Source: Aggregicoccus sp. 17bor-14
GTDB taxonomy: Bacteria > Myxococcota > Myxococcia > Myxococcales > Myxococcaceae
DNA length: 64,000 nt
NCBI RefSeq assembly: GCF_009659535.1
Contig: NZ_VJZZ01000023.1
Location: 27,908 to 91,907 of the forward strand
Direction: 5' to 3'
The position numbers and the translations under genes are program-made. Positions 1-7,465 of this stretch are shown piece after piece. Under the pieces are notes generated by a model. It was not told where the DNA came from and ran no database searches. It saw nothing but the letters and a program-made list of their open reading frames with translations. Numbering within the stretch: the first letter of the stretch is position 1; every line of letters starts with the position of its first letter.

Positions 1-1032
1 TACCAGGTGCTGCCCGGCCCCGAGGCGCACGAGCTGTGCGTGTACTTCGGCATGCTCTCGCGCGGGCGCGTGGGCGGGCTGCTCGCAGGGCTCGGCTTCA
101 TGCTGCCCGGCTTCCTGCTGATGCTGCTGCTCAGCTGGCTCTACGTGCGCGCGGGGCTGGAGAGCGCGTGGGTGAAGGCGGCGTTCGCCTGCGTGGCGGC
201 GGCCGTGGCGGCGCTCATCGTGCGCGCGGTGCACCGCATCGGGCAGCACGCGGTGACGAGCCGGCCCCTGTTCGTGCTCGCGCTCGTCGCCTTCGCGGGG
301 CAGCTCGCGGGGCTGCCCTTCCTCCTCACGCTGGGCTGGGCGGGCGCGGCGGCGGCGGCGCTGATGGCGAGCGGGCGGCGCGGGACGCTCACGCTCGTCA
401 CGCTCGGGGCGGCGGTGGCCGGCGCGGCGTGGCTGCTGTGGGAGGGCGGCGTCCGGGTGCCCCAGGAGAGCGTTCACGCCGCCGCCGCGAGCGCCCCGAG
501 CGCGTGGCGGCTCCTGGGCAGCGGGCTTCGCACCGGGCTGCTCACCTTCGGCGGCGCGTACACGGCGATCCCCTTCCTGCGCCGCGACGCGGTGGTGACG
601 GGCGGGTGGATGACGGACGCGCAGTTCCTGGACGGCATCGCGCTGGGCGGCGTGCTGCCCGCGCCGCTGATCATCTTCGGCACCTTCGTGGGCTACGTGT
701 CGGGGGGCCTCTGGGGCGCGCTGGCCATCACGGCGGGCATCTTCGCGCCGGCCTTCGGCGTCACGCTGCTCGCGCACGACGCGATGGAGCGGCTGCTGCA
801 CCGCGCCGGCGCTCGCCACTTCCTGGACGGCGTCACGGCCGGCGTGGTGGGCCTCATCGCCGCCACCGCGCTGCTGCTCCTTCCGGGGACGCTCCAGAGC
901 CCGCTCACGGTGGGCGTGTTCGTGCTCGCGCTCGCGGCGCTGTTCCTGCTCAAGCACAAGCTCGCGCCGCTCGCCGTGCTGGGGTGCGCAGCGCTGGTGG
1001 GGCTCGCGGCGCATGCGCTGGGCACCGGGTGA
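1..1032 (+). CDS. chrA: Chromate transporter ChrA (3' part, 5' end outside window)
   Basis: Integral membrane CHR-family transporter, known to export chromate driven by the membrane potential. The frame is open from base 1 and the first residues (YQVLPGPEAHELC, then YFG) match the conserved interior of the first CHR domain, so the true start lies upstream of the window and the GTG at 7 is not a start. About seven hydrophobic stretches follow. A second CHR half begins near residue 175, where FGGAYTAIPFLRRDAV and the GW-containing loop repeat the family signature; this marks a long-chain, two-domain ChrA. The C-terminus is complete. It is followed after 56 nt by an unrelated gene. Family assignment is firm; the actual anion carried cannot be read from the sequence. 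Confidence 0.9.
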   Translation, partial: YQVLPGPEAHELCVYFGMLSRGRVGGLLAGLGFMLPGFLLMLLLSWLYVRAGLESAWVKAAFACVAAAVAALIVRAVHRIGQHAVTSRPLFVLALVAFAGQLAGLPFLLTLGWAGAAAAALMASGRRGTLTLVTLGAAVAGAAWLLWEGGVRVPQESVHAAAASAPSAWRLLGSGLRTGLLTFGGAYTAIPFLRRDAVVTGGWMTDAQFLDGIALGGVLPAPLIIFGTFVGYVSGGLWGALAITAGIFAPAFGVTLLAHDAMERLLHRAGARHFLDGVTAGVVGLIAATALLLLPGTLQSPLTVGVFVLALAALFLLKHKLAPLAVLGCAALVGLAAHALGTG

Positions 1033-1046
1033 GGAGGGCGCCCACC

Positions 1047-1076
1047 TTGTCGCGGCCTCGCGCGGCTCGATAGCCT
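1047..1076 (+). promoter_or_regulatory. Candidate sigma-70-type promoter for the RDD gene
   Basis: TTGTCG (1047-1052) and TAGCCT (1071-1076) are separated by 18 bp and lie just before the ATG at 1089. The -10-like hexamer is 12 nt from the start codon, so the transcript leader would be only about six nucleotides long. No Shine-Dalgarno sequence is visible. Inferred by eye only. Confidence 0.4.
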
Positions 1077-1088
1077 CTCCGCGCTTCC

Positions 1089-1706
1089 ATGGATTCACAG
1101 CTCCCCTCCCCCTTCGCCTCCGCGTCGCACTGCAGTGCTCACCCCGACGTGCCGGCCCTCGCCATGTGCGTGCGCTGCCAGACCCTGCTGTGTGGGGCCT
1201 GCCGCCGCCTCGATGGCACGTGCCGCTCGCACTGCGCCACGTGCCTCCCCGCGGCGACGGAGCTGGCCGACGTGGGGACGCGCTTCGTCGCCAACCTCGT
1301 GGACAGCTTCTGGGTGGGGGGCGCCGTGATCGCCGGGCTCGTCGTCGACTTCATCCTGAACCATGAGACGCTGGCGGAGGAGCGGGCGTGGTTCCCGTGG
1401 TGGATGCTGCTCGCCACGGTGGTCGCCGTGGGCGTGCAGCTCGCGGTGATGCACCGCACGGGGCAGAGCATCGGCAAGCGGCTGCTGAGGATCCGCGTGA
1501 TGCGCATGGACGGAAGCCCCGTGTCCCTCGCGCGCCTCGTGTTCGTGCGCAACCTGCCCTTCTTCGTGGTGAACCAGCTGTGTGGCGGCATCCTGGGCCT
1601 CGTGGATGCGCTCTGCATCTTCGGCGAGCAGCGCCGCTGCCTCCACGACCTGTTCGCCGACACCCAGGTCGTGGTCGTGCCTCCGCCGACTCCTCCGAGC
1701 GTGTAG
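1089..1706 (+). CDS. RDD-family membrane protein with N-terminal cysteine-rich zinc-binding-like segment
   Basis: 205 residues. The N-terminal 55 residues carry C27, C30, C35, C38, C45, H48, C49 and C52, a spacing like B-box/zinc-ribbon modules often placed in front of membrane domains in myxobacteria. From about residue 58 comes an RDD domain: the first helix has the R..D pattern (TRFVANLVDSFW), then a hydrophobic helix, the conserved GQSIGKRLLRIRV segment and a last hydrophobic helix. RDD proteins are small membrane proteins of largely unknown role; some act in ion or compatible-solute transport or in stress. The start is the first ATG in frame and has a promoter-like hexamer directly upstream. 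Function beyond family is unknown. Confidence 0.85.
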   Translation: MDSQLPSPFASASHCSAHPDVPALAMCVRCQTLLCGACRRLDGTCRSHCATCLPAATELADVGTRFVANLVDSFWVGGAVIAGLVVDFILNHETLAEERAWFPWWMLLATVVAVGVQLAVMHRTGQSIGKRLLRIRVMRMDGSPVSLARLVFVRNLPFFVVNQLCGGILGLVDALCIFGEQRRCLHDLFADTQVVVVPPPTPPSV

Positions 1707-1729
1707 GGCGCTCTGCTCATGGCCCTTCG

Positions 1730-2191
1730 ATGACCGCGCCGCGCGAGTACCGCTTCTCCGTCACCCGGGACGACGAGGTCGCCATCTCGACCTCGCCGGA
1801 CCATGTCCCGTGGTCGCTGCGCCCGGCAGCGTCGGGGGACGCGCTGCTCCTCGACGAAGGGGGAAAGGCTCGGCTGGCAGTCCGACGCCTGCGGCGCTTC
1901 CCGCGCCTTCGCTACGTGCTGCTCGCGAGGGATGAAGAACTCGGAACCATCGAAGGCCTGGACATCCTGCGCACGCGCTACCTGCTGCGCTTCAAGAACG
2001 CACCGGACCGTGAGCTCCACACGCCGATGTTCTCCGCGCGTTTCGGCGTCTTCGCGGGCGATGTCACGCGTGCCCGCATCGTGATGCTCCGCGAGCACCT
2101 GTGGGCCATCCTCTTCGAGGAAGATGAGGACCGCCCCGAGCTGATCGCTGCGCTGGCCCGACTGCTCTACGCGCGGTGGCACTCCGAGTAG
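1730..2191 (+). CDS. Hypothetical protein, 153 aa
   Basis: Soluble protein beginning MTAPREYRFSV, 23 nt after the RDD gene on the same strand. No signal peptide, membrane helix or recognised motif. It has several beta-strand-like stretches (YRFSVTRDDEVAIS; RYLLRFKNAP) and ends in a helical segment rich in L, A and R. A longer in-frame extension exists upstream but overlaps the RDD gene throughout, so I use the ATG at 1730. Position suggests co-transcription with the RDD gene. I do not recognise the family. Confidence 0.6.
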   Translation: MTAPREYRFSVTRDDEVAISTSPDHVPWSLRPAASGDALLLDEGGKARLAVRRLRRFPRLRYVLLARDEELGTIEGLDILRTRYLLRFKNAPDRELHTPMFSARFGVFAGDVTRARIVMLREHLWAILFEEDEDRPELIAALARLLYARWHSE

Positions 2192-2217
2192 CCGGGCCGG
2201 GGTACGCTCGCGCCTGT

Positions 2218-3501
2218 ATGGGACTCCTGAGCAAGCTCTTCGCCCGCAAGCCCACCCCGTCGCTTCCCGCTGCGCCCTCCCCTGCTTCCGATCCGCGCGC
2301 TCTGTTCCGCGCCCACGTGGAGGCGGTGCTCGGCCGCGAGCCCGGCGTCGACCGCGTGGCGCCCCACCGCGAGCACGCGGGGCTCGTGGTCGAGCATGGT
2401 GGCCAGGAGCACGTGCTCTTCCTCGACAACCTCTTCGCCGAGACGCGCGAGCTGTCTCCCGAGGAGCGTGACGCGGCCATCCGCCACTTCCTCGCGGCGA
2501 TGCTCAGCGGCAGCGAGGTCGACAGCGAGGACTGGGAGGAGGCCGCCCCGCGGCTGCTGCCGGTGCTGCGCCCCGCCTCCTACGGCGTGAGCCTCGAGGT
2601 GCCCGAGCCCGGCCGCGAGCTGCTCGCGCGCCCCGCGCTCGACGGCCTCATCGAGGCGCTCGTCGTGGACCTGCCGCGCAGCGTGGCCTACACGCAGCGG
2701 CGGCACCTCGAGGCCTGGGCGGTGGAGGGGCCGCGCGCCTTCGAGGTGGCGCGCCGCAACCTGGAGCGCCTGCGCGACGTGGGCATCGAGCTCTACGAGC
2801 AGCGCCCCAGCCCGCTGTGGCACGTGGCCTCGGGCGACACTCACGAGAGCTCGCGGCTGCTGCTGCCCGGCTTCCTCGCCTCCTTCGCGGGGCGCGTGGA
2901 GGGCAGGCCGCTGGCCATCGTGCCGGAGCGCGCCACGCTGCTCATCGGCGGAGACGCACGCCCCGAGACCGTGCGGCGCCTGTGCGAGATGGCCGAGCGC
3001 GAGTACACGGCGTCCTCGCGCAGCATCTCGCCCGCCGTGTACACCGTGGACGCCGCCGGCCGGTTGGTGCCCTACCTGCGCGCTGGCGACGACGCGCTCG
3101 CCCAGCGCGTGCGCACGGGCCACGCGCAGCTCGCGCTCGCGGAGTACGCGGCGCAGAAGGCGACGCTCGAGAAGCAGCTCGCGAAGAGGGAGGTGGACCT
3201 CTTCGTGGCCAGCTTCAAGGTCCTCGAGCGCAAGAGCGACGGCCGCCCCGTGAGCTACTGCGTCTGGCCCGAGCACGTGCATGGGCTGCTGCCGCGCGCC
3301 GAGCTCGTCGCGATGACGCCTCAGGGTGAGAAGCTGCGCTTCGTGCCGTGGAGCGCCGTGCAGCAGCTCGCCGCCGCGAGCCTCGAGCCCGTGCCCGGGC
3401 TGTGGCCGCCGCGCTTCCGCATCCGCGCCTGGCCCCCGCCGGACGTGCTCGCGCAGTTGCTCGCCCGCGCCGTCGCGCTGGAGGACTACGCGGGAGAGTG
3501 A
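2218..3501 (+). CDS. DUF1444/YtpQ-like soluble protein
   Basis: 427 residues, cytoplasmic. The middle and C-terminal parts contain a strand pattern resembling DUF1444 (YtpQ/UPF0354): a PLAIVPERATLLIGGD strand pair followed by a helix and the SRSISPAVYTVD segment. The match is by eye and uncertain. A charged helical stretch (residues about 305-335, rich in E, K, Q) lies near the C-terminal third. The ATG at 2218 is preceded nine nt away by TACGCT (2203-2208), a -10-like hexamer, so translation may start from a very short leader. The stop codon lies inside the convergent hydrolase gene: the two coding regions overlap by 16 bp at their 3' ends. Confidence 0.7.
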   Translation: MGLLSKLFARKPTPSLPAAPSPASDPRALFRAHVEAVLGREPGVDRVAPHREHAGLVVEHGGQEHVLFLDNLFAETRELSPEERDAAIRHFLAAMLSGSEVDSEDWEEAAPRLLPVLRPASYGVSLEVPEPGRELLARPALDGLIEALVVDLPRSVAYTQRRHLEAWAVEGPRAFEVARRNLERLRDVGIELYEQRPSPLWHVASGDTHESSRLLLPGFLASFAGRVEGRPLAIVPERATLLIGGDARPETVRRLCEMAEREYTASSRSISPAVYTVDAAGRLVPYLRAGDDALAQRVRTGHAQLALAEYAAQKATLEKQLAKREVDLFVASFKVLERKSDGRPVSYCVWPEHVHGLLPRAELVAMTPQGEKLRFVPWSAVQQLAAASLEPVPGLWPPRFRIRAWPPPDVLAQLLARAVALEDYAGE

Positions 3502-4367
3502 GCCGCCTCGAGCCACTGCGCGGCCTCGGCCCACAGGCTGTCGCGCGCCTTGTCGCGAAAGAAGCCGAAGTGGCCCAGCTTGCGCAGCCCCGCCTCAGCC
3601 GGTGACACGCTGCGCACCTCGGCGCGTGCGTTCGGATAGCGCGAGACGAGCCACTGCACGCCGGTGAGGGGGGCGTATGCGTCGTCGGTGACGGCGTAGC
3701 TGCGCAAGGGGGCGCGCAGGCGCGCGTAGCCGGGCGCACTGCGCACCTCCTCGTCCGCGAGGAAGTAGCCCGGGTGCCGGCCCCAGCGCGCCCACTGCTT
3801 CGCCACGCCCGCCGGCAGGTCCTCGCCCTGCCCGAAGCGGCGCATGGGGAGGTAGCCCAGCAGCGCCGTCATCCCGGGGATGAGCGCGTACCAGGTGAAG
3901 AGCATCACCCCGCGCCCCGCGCCCCGCCACATCCCCCAGTAGCCGCCCTGGCTCGCCACCAGCAGCACGCCCGCGAGGCGCTCGAGGCGCTCGGGCGGCG
4001 CGAGCCCCAGCACCTGCCCGCCGACGCTGTGGCCCACCACGCGCTGGGGCACCTCCGGGTGGCGCTCCGCCATCCACGCGAGCGCGGCCGCGAGGTCCTG
4101 CGTCCCCCACTGCGCCATCGTGGCCTCGTAGCCGCGCAGCCGCTCGGGCGCGGACTCGCCCACGCCGCGGTAGTCGAAGGTGAGCACCGCGTGGCCCCGG
4201 CCCGCGAGGTACGCAGCGAAGGGCGCATAGAAGCGGCGAGGCACCCCGGTGGCCGAGGCCAGCACCACGGCTCCGCGAGCGGGCCCCTCCGGCAGGAAGT
4301 GCGTGGCCGCGAGCACCTGGCCGTCGGCGGCGCGCAGGTGCACCGGCTCGGACGTGTGGGACTGCAT
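3486..4367 (-). CDS. Alpha/beta hydrolase
   Basis: 293 residues, cytoplasmic (no signal peptide). Alpha/beta-hydrolase fold: early strand and oxyanion region (VVLASATGVPRRFY), the FDYRGVGES motif, the nucleophile elbow GHSVGG, and a late H in GHFGFF. Proteins of this type (YdeN/esterase-like 'serine aminopeptidase S33' group) cleave esters or amides; the substrate is unknown. An upstream in-frame extension exists, but the ATG at 4367 has an excellent Shine-Dalgarno (GAGGAGAGGGAG) and begins at the expected point of the fold. The C-terminal 16 bp of coding overlap the convergent gene ending at 3501. The cap region (GGYWGMWRG to YLPMRRFGQG) is hydrophobic and may bind an acyl substrate. Confidence 0.85.
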   Translation of the reverse strand: MQSHTSEPVHLRAADGQVLAATHFLPEGPARGAVVLASATGVPRRFYAPFAAYLAGRGHAVLTFDYRGVGESAPERLRGYEATMAQWGTQDLAAALAWMAERHPEVPQRVVGHSVGGQVLGLAPPERLERLAGVLLVASQGGYWGMWRGAGRGVMLFTWYALIPGMTALLGYLPMRRFGQGEDLPAGVAKQWARWGRHPGYFLADEEVRSAPGYARLRAPLRSYAVTDDAYAPLTGVQWLVSRYPNARAEVRSVSPAEAGLRKLGHFGFFRDKARDSLWAEAAQWLEAAHSPA

Positions 4368-4473
4368 CGTCGCGCTCCCTCTCCTCGTGGCTGGCATGCC
4401 GCGGCGCGGCGCGCCATCGGTCATCGGGCGGTTGGCCAGCGGCACGCGCCCCCGCCTAGCCTCCCGCTTCACC

Positions 4474-6567
4474 ATGACGATGTACACCGAGTCGCTGCGG
4501 GCCTTCCTCAAGCCGGTGCTCCCCTATCTCGACGACGCCTCGGTGTCCGAGATCATGATCAACGGCCCCGAGGACGTGTGGATCGAGCGCAAGGGCAAGC
4601 TCACCCGCACGGACGCGCGCTTCACCGCGGAGGGCCTGGACGGCGCCGCGCGCAACATGGCGCAGTTCGTGGGCCGCGTGCTCAACGAGGAGCGCCCGCG
4701 CCTGGACGCGCGCCTACCGGACGGCAGCCGCATCCACGTGGTGCTCGCGCCCGTCGCGCGCAAGGGCACCACCATCTCCATCCGCAAGTTCTTCAAGGAC
4801 AAGCTCACCATCGACGCGCTGCTGAAGTTCAAGTCGATGACGGCGCAGATGGCCCGGCTCATCGAGGCGGGCATCGCCACGAAGCTGAACATGGTGGTGG
4901 CCGGCGGCACCGGCTCGGGCAAGACGACGCTGCTCAACATCGTCTCCAGCCTCATCCCGGACGACGAGCGCATCCTCACCATCGAGGACTCGGCGGAGCT
5001 GCAGCTCAACCAGACGCACCTGGTGCCCTTCGAGAGCCGCCCGCCCGACAAGTTCGGCAAGGGCGGCGTGGACATGGGCGACCTGCTCGCCAGCGCGCTG
5101 CGCCTGCGCCCGGACCGCATCGTGGTGGGCGAGGTGCGCGGCGGCGAGGCCTTCCACCTGATGCAGGCGATGAACACCGGCCACGGCGGCTCGCTCGCCA
5201 CCACGCACGCGAACACGCCCACGGACACCCTGCGCCGGCTCGAGAGCCTGTGCCTCATGTCCGGCGTGGACCTGCCCATGGTGGCCGTGCGCGCGCAGGT
5301 GGCCAGCGCCATCAACCTGGTCATCTGCTGCGAGCGCCTGCACGACGGCAGCCGCAAGACGACGCACATCTCCGAGGTGCTGCCGCTCAACGACAAGGGC
5401 GACTACCGCACCCAGGACCTCTTCGTCTTCACGCCCGTGGCGAAGGACGCCGAGGGCCACGTGCTCGGCTACCACGCGCCCACCGGCATCCTGCCCACCT
5501 TCCTCGCGCGCGCCCGCGCCTACGGCTTCACCGACCTGGACGAGGCCTTCTTCGACCCCGCCACCTACGGCCTGCCGCCGCCGCCCGTCTTCCACGCCGG
5601 CGCCGCACACCAGGTCCGCTGGGCTCCCTCGCTGCGCCACCGCGAGCAGGGCCGCCCCGACCCCGAGCACTTCCAGGACGCCTGGCGCGAGCTCGAGCAG
5701 CGCCTGCAGGCCGAGGCGCGCGGCGAGGAGATCCCGGCCCCGCGAGCCCAGGTGCAGGTGGCCCCTTCGTTCCGCCAGGACGCGCAGGCCGCGGCCTCGC
5801 CCCCTGCCCCGAGCGCTCCGCCGGTTCCCGTCCATGCCGACGCGGTGGGGGCTTCCTCGCCGAAGGCGAGCGGGGCCCCGCGGGGGTCGGCGCCGGCGCC
5901 CATGGTGAGCGAGGCCGGGGCGATGGCAGCCGCGCCTTTCCGTGCAGTCGAGACCGAGCGCATGTCGGCACCGCCCGTCGCGGTGAGTGAGCCCGTCCCC
6001 GCCTTCACGCGCAGGGAGACCCCGCAGGACGTGGCGCCGCCGGTCGCCGGGACTGCGCCCGGCCTCACGCGCGGACCGACGCCGCAGGAGTCTTCGCTTC
6101 CCGTCGCGGCGAGTGCAGATGCCCGAGCGCCCGTGGCGGCGAGCGATGCCGCGAGGCCCTCGCCGCCCGTCGCCGTGAGTGCGGATGCGCAGGTCGCCGC
6201 CCCTCGCGTCCCTCCGAGCAGCCCTGCGCGTGAGGCCGCGCCGCCCTCGGAGAAGACGGAGATCCGCCCCGCGCCAGTGCGCCGCGCCGCGCCGCGCGTG
6301 CCGGACGACATGGACGACGACCGCACGCCGATGCCCACGCCCAATCCGCTGCTCGCGGGCGCGGCCGAGGAGAGCACGGTGCAGCTCGCGGACGAGCTGC
6401 TGGACACGCGTCCGGCCGCACCCGCGCCGCCGCGCCCGAGCCTCCCGCCCCGCCGTCCGCCTCCCGCCCGCGGGGTGACGCCGGTGTTCGAGGACTCGCC
6501 CTCGCTACAATCGGAAGATCCGGAGAAGACCGCGATTCGCCCGGCCCCTCAGCGCCCGCGGCGTTGA
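4474..6567 (+). CDS. cpaF: CpaF/TadA-type secretion ATPase with long disordered C-terminal tail
   Basis: 697 residues. Residues 1-400 are a type II/IV secretion-system hexameric ATPase of the CpaF/TadA group, which powers Flp/Tad pili or related export: N-terminal segment with SEIMINGPEDVWIE, Walker A GGTGSGKTT (144-152), Walker B region RIVVGEVRGGE (from 215) and the HANTPTDTLRRLE histidine/arginine motif. Residues about 400-697 are a low-complexity Pro/Ala/Val tail with degenerate repeats (PVAVSE, PVAASA) and two copies of an EKT-x-IRPAP motif, one about 100 residues from the end and one at the very end. The usual tad partners (cpaE, tadB, tadC) are not in this window, so it may be an orphan. 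Start: ATG at 4474, with TAGCCT (4457-4462) 11 nt upstream and no clear ribosome site. Confidence 0.9.
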   Translation: MTMYTESLRAFLKPVLPYLDDASVSEIMINGPEDVWIERKGKLTRTDARFTAEGLDGAARNMAQFVGRVLNEERPRLDARLPDGSRIHVVLAPVARKGTTISIRKFFKDKLTIDALLKFKSMTAQMARLIEAGIATKLNMVVAGGTGSGKTTLLNIVSSLIPDDERILTIEDSAELQLNQTHLVPFESRPPDKFGKGGVDMGDLLASALRLRPDRIVVGEVRGGEAFHLMQAMNTGHGGSLATTHANTPTDTLRRLESLCLMSGVDLPMVAVRAQVASAINLVICCERLHDGSRKTTHISEVLPLNDKGDYRTQDLFVFTPVAKDAEGHVLGYHAPTGILPTFLARARAYGFTDLDEAFFDPATYGLPPPPVFHAGAAHQVRWAPSLRHREQGRPDPEHFQDAWRELEQRLQAEARGEEIPAPRAQVQVAPSFRQDAQAAASPPAPSAPPVPVHADAVGASSPKASGAPRGSAPAPMVSEAGAMAAAPFRAVETERMSAPPVAVSEPVPAFTRRETPQDVAPPVAGTAPGLTRGPTPQESSLPVAASADARAPVAASDAARPSPPVAVSADAQVAAPRVPPSSPAREAAPPSEKTEIRPAPVRRAAPRVPDDMDDDRTPMPTPNPLLAGAAEESTVQLADELLDTRPAAPAPPRPSLPPRRPPPARGVTPVFEDSPSLQSEDPEKTAIRPAPQRPRR

Positions 6568-6673
6568 GGAGCGCTGCGCATTTGCACTCCGAGAGGAACC
6601 GAACTGCGACCAGCGGTGGACGTCGTGCAGCCGTCTTCGCGGCACTTCGAGGAGGAGCGGCTACAGTGGGCGC

Positions 6674-7465
6674 GTGCTCGCACCCGTGCTCGTGACGCTC
6701 GCCCTCCTCGCACAGGCTCCGGCCGCGGCTCCACAGGCTGCGCAGCCCGCCATCACCCTTCACGTCCTCGCGCTCGAGGCGGCGGGGGTGCCGGCGCACG
6801 TGGTGGAGTTCTGCCAGGAGCACCTCTACGGCGAGCTGCAGCGCCAGGGCTTCACGGTGCTGCGCGCGGACGCGAGCGGCGCCGAGCGGGCGCGGGCGCG
6901 GGCAGTCGTGGTCGGCGAGCTGGTGCTCTTCCCGAGCGGCTTTCGCGTGACGGCGCGGGCGCGCGCGGCGGATGACGGGCGCGTGCTCGCGGAGCACGTG
7001 ACGCAGAACGTCCCCGAGCAGCGCCTGCTGGACGCGCTCACCGAGGCCGTGAACGCGCTCGCGCCGCAGCTGCGTACGCGGCTCGCGCCCGCCCCGGTGC
7101 CGCTCGTGGCCCCGGCGCCGCAGGCCGAGCGCCCGCTGCGCAAGTGGGCATGGATTCCCGCGGCAGGCGGCGCGGTGCTGCTGGGCACGGGCACGGCCTT
7201 CCTCTTCCAGGCGCGCTCGAAGCAGCGCGAGCTGGAGGCCCCGCAGGGGAGCGGCGAGCCCGTGGACGGCGCCGCGGTGGCGAGCGCGGGCGAGCGCGCA
7301 CAGACGCTGAGCCGGGTGAGCTACGGGCTGGGAGGCGCGCTGGTGGCCGCAGGCGCCGCGCTCTACTTCCTGCCCGTGGAGCGGCTGTGGGGCGGCGGCG
7401 TGAGCGGGCCGGTGCGCCTGCAGGTGGCGCCCGGGGGCGTCGCGCTCAGCGGGGTGCTGCCGTGA
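6674..7465 (+). CDS. Secreted/anchored hypothetical protein, 263 aa
   Basis: Begins with a short hydrophobic signal-like segment (from GTG at 6674) ending in an AQAPAAAPQAA region. Residues about 25-135 form an alpha/beta domain (ITLHVLALEA, VVGELVLFPSGFRVTARARAAD) resembling domains of myxobacterial outer-membrane or PEGA-type lipoproteins. Then come a Pro-rich linker, a hydrophobic helix (AAGGAVLLGTGTAFLF), a charged loop and a second helix (YGLGGALVAAGAALYF). The stop codon overlaps the GTG start of the next gene (GTGA), so the two are very probably translated together. TACAGT at 6662-6667 sits six nt before the start. Function unknown; envelope role inferred from topology. Confidence 0.65.
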   Translation: MLAPVLVTLALLAQAPAAAPQAAQPAITLHVLALEAAGVPAHVVEFCQEHLYGELQRQGFTVLRADASGAERARARAVVVGELVLFPSGFRVTARARAADDGRVLAEHVTQNVPEQRLLDALTEAVNALAPQLRTRLAPAPVPLVAPAPQAERPLRKWAWIPAAGGAVLLGTGTAFLFQARSKQRELEAPQGSGEPVDGAAVASAGERAQTLSRVSYGLGGALVAAGAALYFLPVERLWGGGVSGPVRLQVAPGGVALSGVLP

